Origin: Methanoregulaceae archaeon PtaB.Bin056
Lineage (GTDB): Archaea > Halobacteriota > Methanomicrobia > Methanomicrobiales > Methanospirillaceae
Assembly (NCBI GenBank): GCA_002067095.1
Contig: MVQD01000030.1
Coordinates: forward strand, 1 to 64,000
Length of the DNA: 64,000 nucleotides
Reading direction: 5' to 3'
In this document: piece by piece, positions 1-7,831 of the stretch
How positions within the stretch are numbered: position 1 is the first letter of the stretch
Layout: every line of letters begins with the position of its first letter
Translations under genes and position numbers: made by a program
Notes under the pieces: generated by a model
The model's input: only the letters and a program-made list of their open reading frames with translations
Told to the model about the DNA's origin: nothing
Database searches by the model: none

Positions 1-538
1 CTTCGACGGCTCAATGGTTGCGGGAGGCCAGGCCTACTATGTCGAGGTCGATGACAGGCTGTCTTCCTACCCGGTGGCGACGGCCGCGCAGATGATGGAT
101 ACCGCGGTTGCAAGGGCAGCTGCCGATGCCTACAACCAGAAGGCTGCACCAGGGACCCGTGCGATGGTCCTCTCCTCAAACCTCCTGACCCCCATCGACA
201 CCGTCCCTGCGCTCAAACATTACCGCCTGGTGCATGAATCTCCCACCAATGTCATTCCGGCAGGTGCAGGTTGGGATATCAAGTACGTGAAGGTATTCGA
301 GTATGTCCCGGGCGCACGGATCCAGGGCACGGGGGTCATTGCCCTTGACCTGGTGTCCAACACGGGGAGGACGTTTACCTATAAGCAGGCCAGCACCGAT
401 GGGGAATTCATCGTCCCCTACTCGACCACAGGCTCTCCCTACGAGGTGAAGGCAGCAGGCAGGTACCGCATCGAGGGCACCGGCCGGGAGATCGACGTCC
501 CGGAAACTGCGGTCATGCAGGGGCTGCAGGTCGGGTGA
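1..538 (+). CDS. aglB: Oligosaccharyltransferase AglB (STT3 family), C-terminal part
   Basis: This is the last 179 codons of a gene that begins upstream of the window; the frame is open from base 2. The residues match the C-terminal, extracytoplasmic part of archaeal AglB, notably the stretch YVKVFEYVPGARIQGTG followed by a small beta-rich domain. AglB transfers lipid-linked glycans to Asn residues of secreted and surface proteins. The catalytic WWDYG motif and the membrane segments must lie outside the window, so the call rests on the C-terminal domain only. The stop codon abuts the start of the next gene with no gap, so the two are probably cotranscribed. Confidence 0.8.
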   Translation, partial: FDGSMVAGGQAYYVEVDDRLSSYPVATAAQMMDTAVARAAADAYNQKAAPGTRAMVLSSNLLTPIDTVPALKHYRLVHESPTNVIPAGAGWDIKYVKVFEYVPGARIQGTGVIALDLVSNTGRTFTYKQASTDGEFIVPYSTTGSPYEVKAAGRYRIEGTGREIDVPETAVMQGLQVG

Positions 539-1519
539 ATGGCATCCCAGTGCTCCGTCATTTTTGGAGAGGAGTTCACCCGTCACGACCTGGGCTGGCA
601 CGATGAGAACAGCCGGCGCCTGACCCGGGCGCTTGAGTGCATCCCGAAGAACTACAAGGTAAGGCCGGTGGAAGAGGCGTCGTACGATGACCTTGCCCGC
701 GTGCACCATCCCCGGCACATCCGGATGATCGAGGAGCTGTGCGGGTACGGGGGACGGCGCTACCTGGACATGGACACCTATATCACCGAGGACTCTTACC
801 AGGTCGCCCTGTATGCCGCCGGATCGGCGATTGCCGCCACGCGCCTCGCGCTGGAGGGCGAACACTGCTTTGCCCTGATACGTCCACCGGGTCACCATGC
901 CGAACCTGACAAGGCCATGGGGTTCTGCCTCTTCAACAACGCGGCAGTGGCGGCAGCCTGGGCGCTCGAGCGCGTCGACCGGGTCGCAATCGTGGACTGG
1001 GACCTCCATCACGGAAACGGCACCCAGAAGATATTTTACTCAAGCGACAGGGTTCTCTTCTGTTCCATCCACCAGCAGAACGTGTTTCCCTGGAGCGGGT
1101 GGATAGACGAGATCGGCGAGGGAAGGGGCCGGGGCTTCAACCTGAACGCCCCTCTTCCCGCCGGCGGAGGGATCGGCGACTATGCTCTCATCTTCTCAGA
1201 GGTATTCTCAGACGCCCTCTCGCATTTCCACCCGGACGTCGTAATCGTCTCCGCAGGCCAGGATCCCCTGGAAGACGACCCAAAGGGGGGTATGAGGCTC
1301 ACCCCGGAAGATTTCGGGCTCCTGGCAGCTCTTATCAGGGATGCATGCCACCAGCCGCTGGCACTGCTCCTGGAGGGCGGATATGGTCCCTCCCTCGGCG
1401 ATGCGATCGCATGCATCCTTGCCGTGCTGAATGAAGGGAGGACTCCGGAAATCCCGGACGTGCCGGAAAGGGAGAGCACCAGGAGGACTGCCCGGCTCCT
1501 CAGGAGAGTGATGATCTGA
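539..1519 (+). CDS. Histone deacetylase family protein (class II-like, zinc-dependent)
   Basis: 326 residues, the usual length for the single-domain arginase-fold deacetylase family. Visible motifs are RPPGHHA (residues about 118), IVDWDLHHGNGT with the metal-binding Asp and His, VSAGQDPLEDDPKGG with the second Asp, and the late Gly-Gly-Tyr of LLLEGGYG, so the zinc site and catalytic His pair look intact. Family members remove acyl groups from acetyl-lysine, polyamines or other amides; the substrate cannot be told here. The ATG directly follows the aglB stop, suggesting translational coupling with a surface-glycosylation gene, but a functional link is only inference. Confidence 0.9.
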   Translation: MASQCSVIFGEEFTRHDLGWHDENSRRLTRALECIPKNYKVRPVEEASYDDLARVHHPRHIRMIEELCGYGGRRYLDMDTYITEDSYQVALYAAGSAIAATRLALEGEHCFALIRPPGHHAEPDKAMGFCLFNNAAVAAAWALERVDRVAIVDWDLHHGNGTQKIFYSSDRVLFCSIHQQNVFPWSGWIDEIGEGRGRGFNLNAPLPAGGGIGDYALIFSEVFSDALSHFHPDVVIVSAGQDPLEDDPKGGMRLTPEDFGLLAALIRDACHQPLALLLEGGYGPSLGDAIACILAVLNEGRTPEIPDVPERESTRRTARLLRRVMI

Positions 1520-1536
1520 ATGGTCCCTGGGCGCCG

Positions 1537-2712
1537 CTAACCCTGCTGCCTTACCCTCCGGTCCTTGTGGAGGTGCGAGACCTCGAGGCCGGGGACCACC
1601 ACCCTGACAACCGGGACTGCTGTCCTGGGGAGGTCGACCACGCACACCCGCTCAACGCCTGGACGCAAATCGTCAAGGATGAGCGATATGTCTTCGTCAA
1701 TCAACTGTGAGCTCACATCAGGCAGAGACGAGACGGGTATTTCCGGGGCATCGGCAAACCACTCCCGGTTAATCCGTTTCATTCGTTCGTACCCCGCCCT
1801 CGAGAGGAGCATCTCCCGGTGGGAAGAGGTGGTCCCTTCGCGAAGATACGCGGCACGGCTGAACGCCACCTCGGTCAGTGCCCTGGCTGCCGCGATCTCG
1901 GGATCGGTGTGGCACCCTGAACCCATCATCAGGAGCGCAGGATCTCTCGTGACCTGGTCGTCTGCAGCAGCGGCAACCACCGGGACCCGTGTCCTCCCTT
2001 CGAGGAGCCAGAGGTGAATTGCCACGCCTGCCGAGGTGAACCGGTCCAGGAGCGCCCGTCCAGGCCCACCCGTATCCAAGACGAGCCTCTTTCCCATGTC
2101 CTTCTTCCTCTCCGCACGGCTCATCGCGTCCCGTTCGAGGAGCTCCAGGAGCCCGTGAAGGATGGCCTCCTCGCGCACGTTCCCGCTCGCAAGGCCCGAC
2201 GGGTCGCTCTGGAAGAGGGGCATGGTCATACCGAGCGTGTCGTAGGGAAAGAAAACGGCGTTGCTCGGGACCATGACCTGTTCGCAGTTCATGATGTCTG
2301 CGCCAGGTGTCCAGTGCAGCTTTTCGCCTTGCTCGAGCGGCCTCGGGAGGATCAGCGACTCGGGGTCGACTGTCCTGGCAACCCCCGCCTCCTCGTAGCT
2401 GGCATACACCATCTGGTCCCCGTGATATTCTCCCGAGAACCTCTCGATTGCCGCCATCATCGCAGAGACCCTTGCGAGGGGAAGGTCCAGCCCCATACCG
2501 GGGTGGACCCCTGTCCCCCCCCGCGGGATGCGGCTGCGGGAGGAGACGCAGCACGGGATCCCCACGCGGTCGCTCCTGGTGATGTCCCTGACCGGGCCGG
2601 CCCCGATGGACTTCATCAGGGGGCGGGCCATCTTTTCGGTCTCTTTTGGTGTACACGTGCGGTGGGTCCCATGGAAATAGCGTTTCTCCACCCGGTTCAG
2701 TTCGCATTCCAT
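1537..2712 (-). CDS. YcaO-family protein, possibly for McrA-glycine thioamidation
   Basis: YcaO-domain protein of 391 residues: SDRVGIPCCVSSRSRIPRGG near the N terminus, then the GMGLDLPLARVSAMMAAIER segment and EFSGEY-like ending typical of the fold, which activates amide carbonyls with ATP. In methanogens a YcaO partner of TfuA converts a glycine of methyl-CoM reductase to thioglycine; that role is possible, but no tfuA is adjacent. A longer TTG start at 2751 exists, but it would overlap the TATA element at 2736-2747, so ATG at 2712 is chosen; it lies about 25 bases from that element, giving a leaderless message. It converges with the deacetylase gene, leaving only 17 bases between stops. 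Confidence 0.75.
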   Translation of the reverse strand: MECELNRVEKRYFHGTHRTCTPKETEKMARPLMKSIGAGPVRDITRSDRVGIPCCVSSRSRIPRGGTGVHPGMGLDLPLARVSAMMAAIERFSGEYHGDQMVYASYEEAGVARTVDPESLILPRPLEQGEKLHWTPGADIMNCEQVMVPSNAVFFPYDTLGMTMPLFQSDPSGLASGNVREEAILHGLLELLERDAMSRAERKKDMGKRLVLDTGGPGRALLDRFTSAGVAIHLWLLEGRTRVPVVAAAADDQVTRDPALLMMGSGCHTDPEIAAARALTEVAFSRAAYLREGTTSSHREMLLSRAGYERMKRINREWFADAPEIPVSSLPDVSSQLIDEDISLILDDLRPGVERVCVVDLPRTAVPVVRVVVPGLEVSHLHKDRRVRQQG

Positions 2713-2735
2713 CACTACCCCGTTCGCCGGGAAGA

Positions 2736-2747
2736 GTTTTATAGTTT
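2736..2747. promoter_or_regulatory. Shared bidirectional TATA element
   Basis: The sequence GTTTTATAGTTT reads as a TATA box on both strands (TTTTATAG rightward, CTATAAAA leftward). It lies about 25 bases before the ATG of the rightward DUF2098 gene at 2768 and about 25-30 before the leftward YcaO ATG at 2712. One element may therefore serve two leaderless divergent genes. Confidence 0.6.
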
Positions 2748-2767
2748 CCAAGCTCGGGAGAGTGTGT

Positions 2768-3061
2768 ATGCAGGCTGATGAAGTAGAGGTAGGGATGCGG
2801 GTTCGCTATCCGAGGACAGGGACCACGGGCCGGGTCGTTGCCCTGGAGAACGGGATGGGCGGATTATTCGCGGAACTGGACTCGACCCACCTGCGTTACC
2901 GGGTCGACCAGCTGGTCCCTGCAGGTGTCGCGGGTGAACGTGCCAGGACCACAAAAGAAGACCTGATGGACCGGCTGAAAAAGGAACGGGAATTCCTCTC
3001 AGCGACGGGGTTCCAGGACGCGATATCCCACACGGACCAGAGTTGCGAGGGCGGGGGCTAG
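2768..3061 (+). CDS. DUF2098 family protein
   Basis: 97-residue protein matching the methanogen DUF2098 family: VGMRVRYPRTGTTGRVVALE is followed by an ELDSTHLRYRVDQLV segment, which suggests a small SH3-like beta barrel. The C-terminal third is charged and probably helical or disordered. The molecular role of the family is not known. ATG at 2768 is preferred over an in-frame GTG at 2762 because the TATA element at 2736-2747 places transcription start near 2768. Its stop codon TAG shares the tetranucleotide CTAG with the stop of the facing nikR gene. Confidence 0.75.
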   Translation: MQADEVEVGMRVRYPRTGTTGRVVALENGMGGLFAELDSTHLRYRVDQLVPAGVAGERARTTKEDLMDRLKKEREFLSATGFQDAISHTDQSCEGGG

Positions 3062-3480
3062 TCGGTTATCGGGATGGTGGTGAGTTTCACCGACTCTACC
3101 CCTTTCTGGGACATGAGGCGCTCAGCCAGGGTCTTGAGTTCTGATCCATCGCCCCTGACCAGCACCACTTCCAGGCACTTGTCGTGGGTCACGTGGGAGT
3201 GGAGCGATGCCTGGATGATGCCCATGAACTCGTGCTGGATATCGGTGAGCGTCGCCAGGAGGTTTCTCTGTTCGTGGTCGTAGATCATGGTTATCACTCC
3301 CTGGCGCTCCCCTTTCACGTCCGACATCCATTTATAATAGGTGATGTAGTTGCGTATGGCATCCCGGATGCCCTCGGAACGGGATGAATACCCGCGGTAA
3401 TTGATGATCTCGTCGAATTTATCGAGGAGGTTCTTCGGGAGCGAGATTCCAATCCTCGAGAGTTCAGTATCTATGGTCAT
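3058..3480 (-). CDS. nikR: Nickel-responsive regulator NikR
   Basis: 140-residue ribbon-helix-helix repressor with a C-terminal ACT-like nickel domain. The N-terminal RIGISLPKNLLDKFDEII forms the DNA-binding fold. The metal site is visible as QHEF followed by LHSHVTHDKCLEV, which carries the His-x-His and Cys ligands of NikR. It should repress nickel uptake when nickel is plentiful, relevant here to the Frh hydrogenase and methyl-CoM reductase. ATG at 3480 is chosen over GTG at 3498 because GGAGAGG sits about 7 bases ahead of it. No nickel transporter gene lies in this window. Confidence 0.93.
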   Translation of the reverse strand: MTIDTELSRIGISLPKNLLDKFDEIINYRGYSSRSEGIRDAIRNYITYYKWMSDVKGERQGVITMIYDHEQRNLLATLTDIQHEFMGIIQASLHSHVTHDKCLEVVLVRGDGSELKTLAERLMSQKGVESVKLTTIPITD

Positions 3481-3507
3481 GGTTGTGATCCTCTCCACAT
3501 GGGATCT

Positions 3508-3526
3508 CTTATATATAAGTACTTAA
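3508..3526 (-). promoter_or_regulatory. Promoter of nikR with overlapping palindromes
   Basis: CTTATATATAAG (3508-3519) is a perfect 12-base palindrome and a strong TATA box, about 28 bases before the nikR start. It overlaps a second palindrome, TAAGTACTTA (about 3516-3525). The arrangement could let NikR or another dimeric repressor bind over the promoter. No classic enterobacterial NikR box is seen. Confidence 0.55.
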
Positions 3527-3648
3527 AACTTCGGAAAATCACCCCTTTCCAGTGCTACTTAGTAATACTGGCTGGGGCATATTTCCTGTGCAAGTGCCGG
3601 CATTCGGTACTTTTATCTGGTTTTCGCTCCGAGTGTGTTGAAGAGAGC

Positions 3649-4305
3649 ATGTCAGCCCCTTCGTACCACGCCCATTCGGAGAAAGGCCTGCGGGAGAGGA
3701 ACGAGGACGCCTGCATGGCGAGGGAGGTGGGCGGCATACATCTCTTTGCCGTTGCGGAAGGAATGGGCGGATCCCCGGAAGGACCCAGTGCGGCCGAGGT
3801 GGCCATCAGCGCCCTCTGCAGCGGCGAAAGCGTATATGCCGGTTCGCTGGCAGACATGGCGGAATCCTTCCTGGCCCGTGCAGACGATGCGCTCTTCCAC
3901 TCGCACGAGTCAAACCCCGTGGCTGATCCCCCTGCGGTGGCCATGACGCTTGCAATCGTGGGACCAGGCGGTGAGTGCCTGGTGAGCAGCCCTGGCCAGC
4001 GCAAGGTCTTTTTCATGCCGGTCCCACCAGGAGAGAACAAAGGACCGGATCCCAACGATATTCAGGACTCACCCGTTCTCCATGATCCCGGTGCCGGGAT
4101 GCACGAGGCAGTACTTCCTCCCGGGTTTCTGATCCTCTGCTCGGACGGCATCAGCGAGTTCGTTACAGACGACCGGATCTCCGAGATCGTGAGGGAGAGA
4201 GGCGATGACCTGGAGGGTGCCTGCCGCAAGCTGGTGTACGAAGCGTTCCAGAATGGGAGCAATGACAACCTTACCATGGTGCTGGTCAGGCAACCTGACC
4301 GGTGA
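3649..4305 (+). CDS. PP2C-like serine/threonine protein phosphatase
   Basis: 218 residues with the PP2C motif series: EKGLRERNEDAC at the N terminus, VAEGMGG, LILCSDGISEFV and NGSNDNLTMVLVR at the C terminus. The usual DG[MH]GG motif reads EGMGG, replacing the bridging metal Asp with Glu, and the usual GDSR motif region reads SPGQRKVFF. The first and last metal Asp positions remain. The domain is also short for the family. It may be a weak or altered phosphatase, or a phospho-protein sensor. ATG at 3649 follows a T-rich TATA-like element at 3611-3617. No kinase is adjacent. Confidence 0.75.
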   Translation: MSAPSYHAHSEKGLRERNEDACMAREVGGIHLFAVAEGMGGSPEGPSAAEVAISALCSGESVYAGSLADMAESFLARADDALFHSHESNPVADPPAVAMTLAIVGPGGECLVSSPGQRKVFFMPVPPGENKGPDPNDIQDSPVLHDPGAGMHEAVLPPGFLILCSDGISEFVTDDRISEIVRERGDDLEGACRKLVYEAFQNGSNDNLTMVLVRQPDR

Positions 4306-4379
4306 GGCCGCTCTTCACCTGAGTGGAGATCCGGCCATGAACGATTATTCTCTCTCTTTTACCTGCCGCTGGGGGAATC

Positions 4380-5270
4380 GTGGATAGCATCACCCACGGG
4401 CTCGTTGCGATGCTGGCGTTCCACGCGACGTTTCCAGGCTTGCTGGTACTCTTTGCGGTGCTGGGGGCAGTTCTCCCCGATTCAGATGTCTTTCTGTCGC
4501 TCCTCTCTGACCGTGACCCGCGCCTCTTTGTCTTCACCCATGGGGGATTCACCCACAGTATTCCCGGGTCCGCAGCCATTGCCTTCGGTGTCGCGGCTGG
4601 GTTCCAGGCATGGCTGTGCCTGGCAGGCCAGGGGCATGTGGGGGGTACGTTCCTGGTCTTGGCCTGGGCGCTCGCATGGGCGGGTGCGCTCTCGCACATT
4701 GCCCTCGATGCGCTCGCGTTTCCCGGCATCCCCCTCCTGTATCCCGCCAGCACCAGGAAGTATTCTGCCGGTATATTCCCGGGCCCGAGCCTTGTGCTGT
4801 TTGGAACGAGCCTGGGCTTCCTGCTGATGCACTTCGCCGGATACGCCGGCACCGGCGCACTCTATGCCTACATGGCTTTTATCGGGGTGTTCGTCGCGGC
4901 GCATGTCATTCTGAAGGCCTTTGTTGCGGCACGTCATCCGGGACTCACCATCCCCACCTTCAACCCCATGAAGTGGCTGGTTGTCAGGGAGGTGGAGGAC
5001 TCATACGAGGTATGCTCGGCCGGACTTTCACGGGAGTGCACGAGCATCGCGGTATTTCCAAGGTACGATGGAGTCAGGCCGGAGTACCTCGACCGGCATT
5101 CCAATGACCCGGAGATGGCAAGGGTTACTTATCACTCGTATATCACCGTGGCTGCCCGAAGAGACGGGTCGATCGTCGTGCGTGACCCTCTGCGGGATTC
5201 GGGCATACTCCGCTATCCTCCATACTACCGGAGCGTGCGCCTCCCGGAAGAGGAAAGGGGCACCCCCTGA
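4380..5270 (+). CDS. Membrane protein of the YdjM / metal-dependent hydrolase family
   Basis: 296 residues starting with GTG. The N-terminal half resembles the YdjM/DUF457 family: MDSITHGLVAML, VLPDSDVF, FTHGGFTHS and ALSHIALDALAFPG give the conserved His and Asp residues along several membrane helices. Family members are called inner-membrane metal-dependent hydrolases, but few have been tested. After about residue 190 there is a soluble tail of about 100 residues (FNPMKWLVVREVEDSYEV and on), which looks like an added cytoplasmic domain of unknown role. It stands alone between the phosphatase and the aIF2-gamma operon. Confidence 0.75.
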   Translation: MDSITHGLVAMLAFHATFPGLLVLFAVLGAVLPDSDVFLSLLSDRDPRLFVFTHGGFTHSIPGSAAIAFGVAAGFQAWLCLAGQGHVGGTFLVLAWALAWAGALSHIALDALAFPGIPLLYPASTRKYSAGIFPGPSLVLFGTSLGFLLMHFAGYAGTGALYAYMAFIGVFVAAHVILKAFVAARHPGLTIPTFNPMKWLVVREVEDSYEVCSAGLSRECTSIAVFPRYDGVRPEYLDRHSNDPEMARVTYHSYITVAARRDGSIVVRDPLRDSGILRYPPYYRSVRLPEEERGTP

Positions 5271-5389
5271 TCCCGTCTTCTTTTGGGCACATCCCGGCAG
5301 GAGCTGCGCCCCGGCCACTCTGCAGACCGGAGAAAAACCACACCTTCGCGAAAAAATCCCTGCTCGCAGGGTATTAAGTAGGATTGTTC

Positions 5390-5397
5390 TTATATAG
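5390..5397 (+). promoter_or_regulatory. TATA box of the aIF2-gamma operon
   Basis: TTATATAG is centred about 25 bases before the TTG start at 5419. This predicts a leaderless or nearly leaderless message and supports the TTG start. Confidence 0.6.
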
Positions 5398-5418
5398 ATC
5401 AGCGAGGTTTGATCGGCA

Positions 5419-6654
5419 TTGCATGACGTTACAATTCCCAGCGTGAATATCGGCGTAGTCGGGCACGTGGACCATGGAAAGACCACCCTGGTGTATGGCC
5501 TCACCGAGTCCTGGACAGACCGGCACAGCGAGGAGATCAAGCGGGGAATCTCCATCCGCCTGGGATATGCAGATGCCACATTCTACCGGTGCGAACGCTG
5601 TGAAGGCGCAGAAGCCTTCGGCACCAGGCCGGAGTGCCCCGTATGCGGCGGCAAGGCGGTACCGTTCCGGTCGGTCTCCTTCGTGGATGCACCGGGCCAC
5701 GAGACGCTGATGGCCACGATGCTGTCGGGGTCTGCATTGATGGACGGGGCGATGCTCGTGATCGCGGCGAACGAGACCTGTCCACAGCCCCAGACGAAAG
5801 AGCACCTGATGGCGCTCGAACTGGTGGGGATAAAGAAGATCGTGATCGTCCAGAACAAGATCGACGTGGTCCCCCAGAAGGAGGCAGTCAAGCACTACGA
5901 GCAGATCAAGAGCTTCGTGAAGGGGACGATCGCCGAGAACGCACCGATCATACCGGTCTCTGCACAGAAGGTGATCAACATGGGGGCGCTCGTCGTGGCC
6001 CTCGACCAGACCATCCCCATCCCGGACCGTGATCCCGGTGCAGAACCCATGATGCTCCTCGCACGGTCCTTCGACATCAACAAGCCCGGCTCAAGCTGGC
6101 GCGACCTCAAGGGCGGGGTGATAGGTGGCTCGCTGATACGGGGAGTGTTAAAAGAGGGGGAGGATATCGAGATAAGGCCGGGGAGGCAGGTCCAGGCCGA
6201 GAACAGGATTCGCTGGGAGCCGATCGAGACCAAGATCACCACCATCAATGCCGGTTCGAAGAAGGTGGTAGAAGCAACGCCTGGCGGGCTGCTTGGGATC
6301 GGGACGAAGCTTGACCCCGCGTTGACAAAGAGCGACGCCCTCGCAGGTCAGGTTGCCGGCCACCCCGGAAAGTTGCCGCCCGTTTGGGAGAAGGCGCGGT
6401 TCAGGGTCACGCTGATGGAGCGGGTGGTGGGCGTGAGCAGCGAGATGCAGATCGAGCCCCTCAAGCACCACGAACCTCTCATGCTCTCGGTGGGAACGGC
6501 GGTCACCGTCGGAGTCGTGATCAACACCAAGAAGGACATAGTGGAGGTCACCCTCAAGCGGCCGGTCTGCGCGGAGATCGGGGCCCGTATTGCCATCAGC
6601 CGCCAGCTGGGAGGAAGATGGCGTCTGATCGGGATGGGCGTGCTGACCGAGTGA
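5419..6654 (+). CDS. eif2g: Translation initiation factor aIF2, gamma subunit
   Basis: 411-residue GTPase that brings initiator Met-tRNA to the small ribosomal subunit as part of the aIF2 alpha-beta-gamma trimer. The G motifs are clear: VGHVDHGKTT (P-loop), VDAPGHE (G3) and QNKIDVV (G4). A zinc knuckle CERCEG...CPVCGG at about residues 55-75 is typical of the archaeal gamma subunit. Two beta-barrel domains follow. The start is taken as TTG because the family N terminus lies just ahead of PSVNIGVVGH and because of the TATA box 25 bases upstream. The 3' end overlaps the PIN gene by 4 bases (GTGA). Confidence 0.96.
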   Translation: MHDVTIPSVNIGVVGHVDHGKTTLVYGLTESWTDRHSEEIKRGISIRLGYADATFYRCERCEGAEAFGTRPECPVCGGKAVPFRSVSFVDAPGHETLMATMLSGSALMDGAMLVIAANETCPQPQTKEHLMALELVGIKKIVIVQNKIDVVPQKEAVKHYEQIKSFVKGTIAENAPIIPVSAQKVINMGALVVALDQTIPIPDRDPGAEPMMLLARSFDINKPGSSWRDLKGGVIGGSLIRGVLKEGEDIEIRPGRQVQAENRIRWEPIETKITTINAGSKKVVEATPGGLLGIGTKLDPALTKSDALAGQVAGHPGKLPPVWEKARFRVTLMERVVGVSSEMQIEPLKHHEPLMLSVGTAVTVGVVINTKKDIVEVTLKRPVCAEIGARIAISRQLGGRWRLIGMGVLTE

Positions 6655-7031
6655 AGGTCCTCCTCGATGCAAATGCCCTGATGGTCCCCTTCCAGTTCAG
6701 GATTGATATATTCGAAGAGCTGAGAAACCTTATTGGGGCATATGAACCATTGATACTGACAGAAGTGCTCCAGGAGCTGGGAGGGCTCTCCCGGGGCCGG
6801 GGAAGAGGGGGAAGTGCTGCCCGTTCTGCCCTCCTCCTTTCCCGGCGATGCCTGGAGACTGCGAGCGGATATCCGGAAGGGACCGTCGATGAGAAGATCG
6901 CACGGTACGCGGGGGAGCATGGGTGCATGGTATTCACCAACGACCGGGCTCTCCGCGATACGCTCCTTGAACTCGGCATACCGGTGATCACCCTTATGCA
7001 GCAGAAAAAACTTGATATACTGAGGAGATAG
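6651..7031 (+). CDS. PIN-domain protein (Fcf1/VapC-like nuclease fold)
   Basis: 126 residues. VKVLLDANALMVPFQ gives the first acidic residue of a PIN domain, EVLQELGGL the central Glu, and CMVFTNDRALRD the paired acidic cluster, so a Mg-dependent RNase site seems complete. The family includes archaeal homologues of rRNA-processing nuclease Fcf1/Utp24. It lies between aIF2-gamma and Rpo7 and overlaps the former by GTGA, which points to a housekeeping RNA role rather than a toxin, and no antitoxin gene is present. The start is GTG at 6651. Confidence 0.82.
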   Translation: MKVLLDANALMVPFQFRIDIFEELRNLIGAYEPLILTEVLQELGGLSRGRGRGGSAARSALLLSRRCLETASGYPEGTVDEKIARYAGEHGCMVFTNDRALRDTLLELGIPVITLMQQKKLDILRR

Positions 7032-7047
7032 CGGGAGAGAGCGGCGC

Positions 7048-7641
7048 ATGTATTACAAGATGCAACTGGCGGACAAGGTACGGGTACCTCCCAACCGGCT
7101 TGGTGAGGACCTCACGAGAGTGATCCTGGACGTGCTGCAGGAGCACCTGGAGGGCAGCATTGACAAGGAGATAGGGATCTTCATCGCCATCACAAAGGTG
7201 CAGGGGATCGGAGAGGGGGAGATCGTCCCCGGTGACGGCGCGGTCTACTACGACGTGGACTTCGAGGCGGTGGTGCTCCGCCTGGCCCTCCAGGAGGTGC
7301 TCGAGGGCCTGGTGGTGGAGACGACCAGTTTCGGCGCGTTCGTGAGCCTCGGCCCTATCGATGCGATGCTCCACGTGAGCCAGATCTCCGACGAATACAT
7401 CAACTACGACGAGAAGAATGCCCGGCTGATCTGCCAGGAGTCCAAGCGGTTCATCGGCGTCGGCGAACCCGTCCGCGTGCGAGTGGTGACGCTCTCGCTG
7501 AACGAGCGGGAGCCCCGTGACAGCAAAATCGGCCTGACCATGCGCCAGTCCGGCCTTGGAACCGCGCGCTGGCTCGAGGAGGACATGGCAAAGGAGAAGG
7601 AGAAAGAGAAGGAGAGGGGTGGCGAGCGTGGCGGCCGTTAG
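7048..7641 (+). CDS. rpoE1: RNA polymerase subunit Rpo7 (RpoE')
   Basis: 197-residue stalk subunit of archaeal RNA polymerase, equivalent to Rpb7. The N-terminal RNP-like domain begins YYKMQLADKVRVPPNRLGED and the C-terminal S1/OB domain is seen at VETTSFGAFVSLGPIDAMLH. The last 20 residues are a Glu/Lys/Arg-rich tail. With Rpo4 (not in the window) it binds exiting RNA and helps TFE and open-complex formation. The tail overlaps the next gene (Spt4), so translation is probably coupled. Confidence 0.96.
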   Translation: MYYKMQLADKVRVPPNRLGEDLTRVILDVLQEHLEGSIDKEIGIFIAITKVQGIGEGEIVPGDGAVYYDVDFEAVVLRLALQEVLEGLVVETTSFGAFVSLGPIDAMLHVSQISDEYINYDEKNARLICQESKRFIGVGEPVRVRVVTLSLNEREPRDSKIGLTMRQSGLGTARWLEEDMAKEKEKEKERGGERGGR

Positions 7642-7831
7642 AAAGAAGCTGGTCCACGTGTGCAGGGAATGCCACAGGGTCGTGGAGGGCGAGTCCTGCG
7701 CCGTATGCGGGAGCGTGAACCTCTCCACCGACTGGGCGGGGTACCTTGTCATCATCGACCCCAAGCGCTCCGAGGTTGCCAGGAAGATGAACATCACCCT
7801 TCCCGGCAGGTATGCGCTGAAGGTCCGCTGA
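7628..7831 (+). CDS. spt4: Transcription elongation factor Spt4 (RpoE'')
   Basis: About 67 residues with a four-Cys zinc ribbon (HVCRECHRVV and SCAVCGSVNL), then DWAGYLVIIDPKRSEVARKM and a PGRYALKVR ending, which is characteristic of archaeal Spt4. It pairs with Spt5 to keep RNA polymerase processive. A GTG start at 7628 gives the usual N terminus; another GTG at 7619 is possible. The gene overlaps the end of rpoE1 by 14 bases and its TGA shares one base with the next ATG. Confidence 0.92.
   Translation: MAAVRKKLVHVCRECHRVVEGESCAVCGSVNLSTDWAGYLVIIDPKRSEVARKMNITLPGRYALKVR

Noticed and set aside
6651-7031. VapC toxin of a toxin-antitoxin pair
   Set aside because: The PIN gene overlaps aIF2-gamma and leads into Rpo7, with no antitoxin gene, so a housekeeping role is more likely.
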